Shown here: positions 62,346 through 64,000 of the stretch, piece after piece
Position numbering within the stretch: position 1 is the first letter of the stretch
Layout: the number at the start of each line of letters is the position of its first letter
NCBI RefSeq assembly: GCF_032842345.1
Contig: NZ_WBKO01000001.1
Coordinates: forward strand, 1,714,154 to 1,778,153
Origin: Methanoculleus caldifontis
GTDB lineage: Archaea > Halobacteriota > Methanomicrobia > Methanomicrobiales > Methanoculleaceae
Direction: 5' to 3'
DNA length: 64,000 nt
Translations under genes and position numbers: made by a program
Notes under the pieces: generated by a model
Databases searched by the model: none
What the model was told of the DNA's origin: nothing
The model's input: only the letters and a program-made list of their open reading frames with translations

Positions 62346-64000
62346 ATGACGTTGAATTATGTAGCTACGACGTGCCCTTACTGCGGAACAGGCTGCAGTT
62401 TCAACCTTGTCGTCCAGGACGGGAAGGTTGTCGGCACGGCACCGTACCGCCGCTCGCCCGTCAACGAGGGGAAGGTCTGCCCCAAGGGCACCTACGCTCA
62501 CGAGTTCGTGAACAGTCCCGACCGCCTGACGAAGCCGCTCATCAAGAAGGACGGCAAGTTCGTCGAGGCGACCTGGGACGAGGCGTACGACCTGATCGCA
62601 CAGAAGTTCAAGTCCTACAAGCCTGACGAGTTTGCAGCGCTCGCATCGGCAAGGGTCTCGAACGAGGAGAACTACGCGCTGATGAAGTTCGCCCGCGGCG
62701 TCATGAAGACCCGGCACATCGACCACTGCGCCCGGCTCTGCCACGCGTCCACCGTCGCCGGCCTCGCCGCCTCGTTCGGCTCCGGCGCGATGACCAACTC
62801 CATCGGCGACATCGCCGAATCGAAGTGTCTCTTCATCCTGGGCTCCAACACCTTCGAGCAGCACCCGCTCATCGGTCGCAGGGTCGTCCAGGCCAAGCAG
62901 AACGGCGCGAAGATCATCTACGCCGACCCGCGCTACACCGCGACCGCCCGCCAGGCCGACCTCTACATGGCCTTCGTCTCCGGCACCGACGTGGCCATCT
63001 TAAACGGCCTGATGCAGGAGATCATCAAGAACGGCTGGGAAGACAAGGAGTTCATCGCCACCCGGACGAAGGACTACGAGAAACTCAAGGAAGTCGTCAT
63101 GAAGGAGGACTACAGCCTTGAGAACGTCTCGAAGATCTCCGGCATCCCGGTCGACCAGCTCAAGCAGACCGCCGAGTGGCTCGGCACCTGCAAGCCCGGC
63201 GCGATCCTCTACTCGATGGGCATCACCCAGCACACCACCGGTGTCGACAACGTCAAGTCGGTGGCCAACATCCAGATGCTCCTCGGCAACCTGGGCAAGC
63301 CCGGCGCCGGCGTGAACGCGCTCCGTGGCCAGAACAACGTCCAGGGCGCCTGCGACATGGGTGCACTCCCGGTCGTCTTCACCGGCTACCAGAAGGTCAT
63401 CGACGAGGCCGCCCACAAGAAGTTCGCCGACGCCTGGGGCTTCCCCGACGGCATCTGCGAGCCCAAGAACGGCTACGAGGTCACCGTCATGATGGACGTC
63501 CTGACCGACAAGCCCGGCGAACTCAAGTGCATGTACATCATGGGCGAGAACCCGATGCTCTCCGACCCGGACCTGACCCACGTCAAGCATGCCCTCGAGA
63601 GCCTTGAATTCCTGGTCGTCCAGGATATCTTCATGACCGAGACCGCTGCGATGGCCGACGTCGTCCTGCCCGCCGCCTGCTACGCAGAGCGCGACGGCAC
63701 CCAGACCTCCACCGAGCGGCGTGTCCAGATGTGGCGCAAGGCCCAGGAAGCCCCCGGCGAGGCGAAACTCGACTGGCAGATCATCAGCGAACTCGCCGCA
63801 AAGATGGGCTACGCCAAGCAGTTCCCCTACCAGAGCGCCGAGGAGATCTTCACTGAGATCGCCGCCGTCACCCCGTCCTACCACGGCATGAACTACGAGC
63901 GGCTCAACAGGCCCGAAGCCCTCCACTGGCCCTGCCCTGCGGCCGACCACCCCGGCACCCCGATCCTCCACACGGCGAAGTTCGCCCACCCCGATGGTCT
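62346..64000 (+). CDS. fdhA: Formate dehydrogenase alpha subunit FdhA (cysteine form, 3' end missing)
   Basis: At least 551 codons are visible; the gene continues past the right edge. The N-terminal [4Fe-4S] ligands CPYCGTGC (residues 10-17) and CPKG (about 45) precede the bis-MGD molybdopterin/tungstopterin domains (LGSNTFEQHPLIGRRV, ADPRYTATARQADLY, NNVQGACDMG, MGENPMLSDPD). The catalytic position is Cys (about residue 132, HCARLCHASTVAG), so no selenocysteine is needed. With FdhB it oxidises formate, reducing F420 or feeding the heterodisulfide reductase complex. GAGGTG lies 10 nt before the ATG. Confidence 0.94.
   Translation, partial: MTLNYVATTCPYCGTGCSFNLVVQDGKVVGTAPYRRSPVNEGKVCPKGTYAHEFVNSPDRLTKPLIKKDGKFVEATWDEAYDLIAQKFKSYKPDEFAALASARVSNEENYALMKFARGVMKTRHIDHCARLCHASTVAGLAASFGSGAMTNSIGDIAESKCLFILGSNTFEQHPLIGRRVVQAKQNGAKIIYADPRYTATARQADLYMAFVSGTDVAILNGLMQEIIKNGWEDKEFIATRTKDYEKLKEVVMKEDYSLENVSKISGIPVDQLKQTAEWLGTCKPGAILYSMGITQHTTGVDNVKSVANIQMLLGNLGKPGAGVNALRGQNNVQGACDMGALPVVFTGYQKVIDEAAHKKFADAWGFPDGICEPKNGYEVTVMMDVLTDKPGELKCMYIMGENPMLSDPDLTHVKHALESLEFLVVQDIFMTETAAMADVVLPAACYAERDGTQTSTERRVQMWRKAQEAPGEAKLDWQIISELAAKMGYAKQFPYQSAEEIFTEIAAVTPSYHGMNYERLNRPEALHWPCPAADHPGTPILHTAKFAHPDG

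Noticed and set aside
62730..62750. Possible selenocysteine TGA codon in fdhA
   Set aside because: The catalytic codon is TGC (Cys) in HCARLCHAS and the frame stays open, so this is the cysteine isoform.

Overview
The window looks like the chromosome of a hydrogenotrophic methanogen of the order Methanomicrobiales, most probably Methanoculleus or a close relative. The archaeal markers are a TATA-binding protein, transcription factor S, Hef helicase-nuclease, archaeosortase A, an archaeosine radical-SAM enzyme, UPF0147 and TruD/Pth2. The methanogen markers are two methanofuran biosynthesis genes (mfnD, mfnF) and an F420-type formate dehydrogenase alpha subunit. DNA is GC-rich with strong G/C at third codon positions, and AT-rich TATA boxes stand out upstream of many genes. 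The genus is inferred from gene content and protein style, not from a search.

Layout. 1-2.1 kb: start of the radical-SAM gene, a secreted surface protein, tRNA-Ser(TGA) and a repeat-rich spacer. 2.1-13.7 kb: iron-sulfur flavoprotein, endonuclease/phosphatase-family enzyme, a 990-residue SdrD-repeat surface protein, RecQ, a FIST sensor, small proteins, an endonuclease III-like glycosylase and NAD synthetase. 13.9-18.8 kb: a histidine-kinase-like protein lacking its phosphoacceptor histidine, coupled to a USP-USP-acetyltransferase fusion, then a phosphodiesterase and a secreted protein. 19-24.9 kb: phospholipid synthase with a decayed operon partner, flavin-binding protein, membrane proteins, Clp1-like kinase, anion transporter. 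24.9-29.6 kb: phosphate uptake (AbrB-PhoU regulator, divergent PstCA fusion-PstB-PhoU).

29.6-40.2 kb: DUF389 membrane protein, rhodanese, metallo-beta-lactamase hydrolase, an HTH protein, glyS-hef, and several small conserved proteins. 40.2-48 kb: bacterial-type gyrB-gyrA operon and the cbiMNOQ nickel/cobalt transporter. 48-54.5 kb: geranylgeranyl reductase, pth2-truD, riboflavin/F420-pathway reductase, a CDP-alcohol phosphatidyltransferase, archaeosortase A, TFS. 54.7-64 kb: acetyl-CoA synthetase, TBP, an HTH regulator, rpiA, surE, mfnD-mfnF with an unannotated zinc-ribbon membrane ORF behind them, a transposase-like protein and the start of fdhA.

The least explained structure is a family of intergenic elements at five places (about 1.8, 11.4, 32.5, 49.3 and 53.0 kb). 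Each has two inverted arms of about 28 bp, made of repeated CTTCGCG heptamers, around a spacer that is 26 bp in four of the five copies but differs in sequence. A second module of two mini-hairpins accompanies most copies. No CRISPR array, rRNA operon, prophage or complete insertion sequence was seen.
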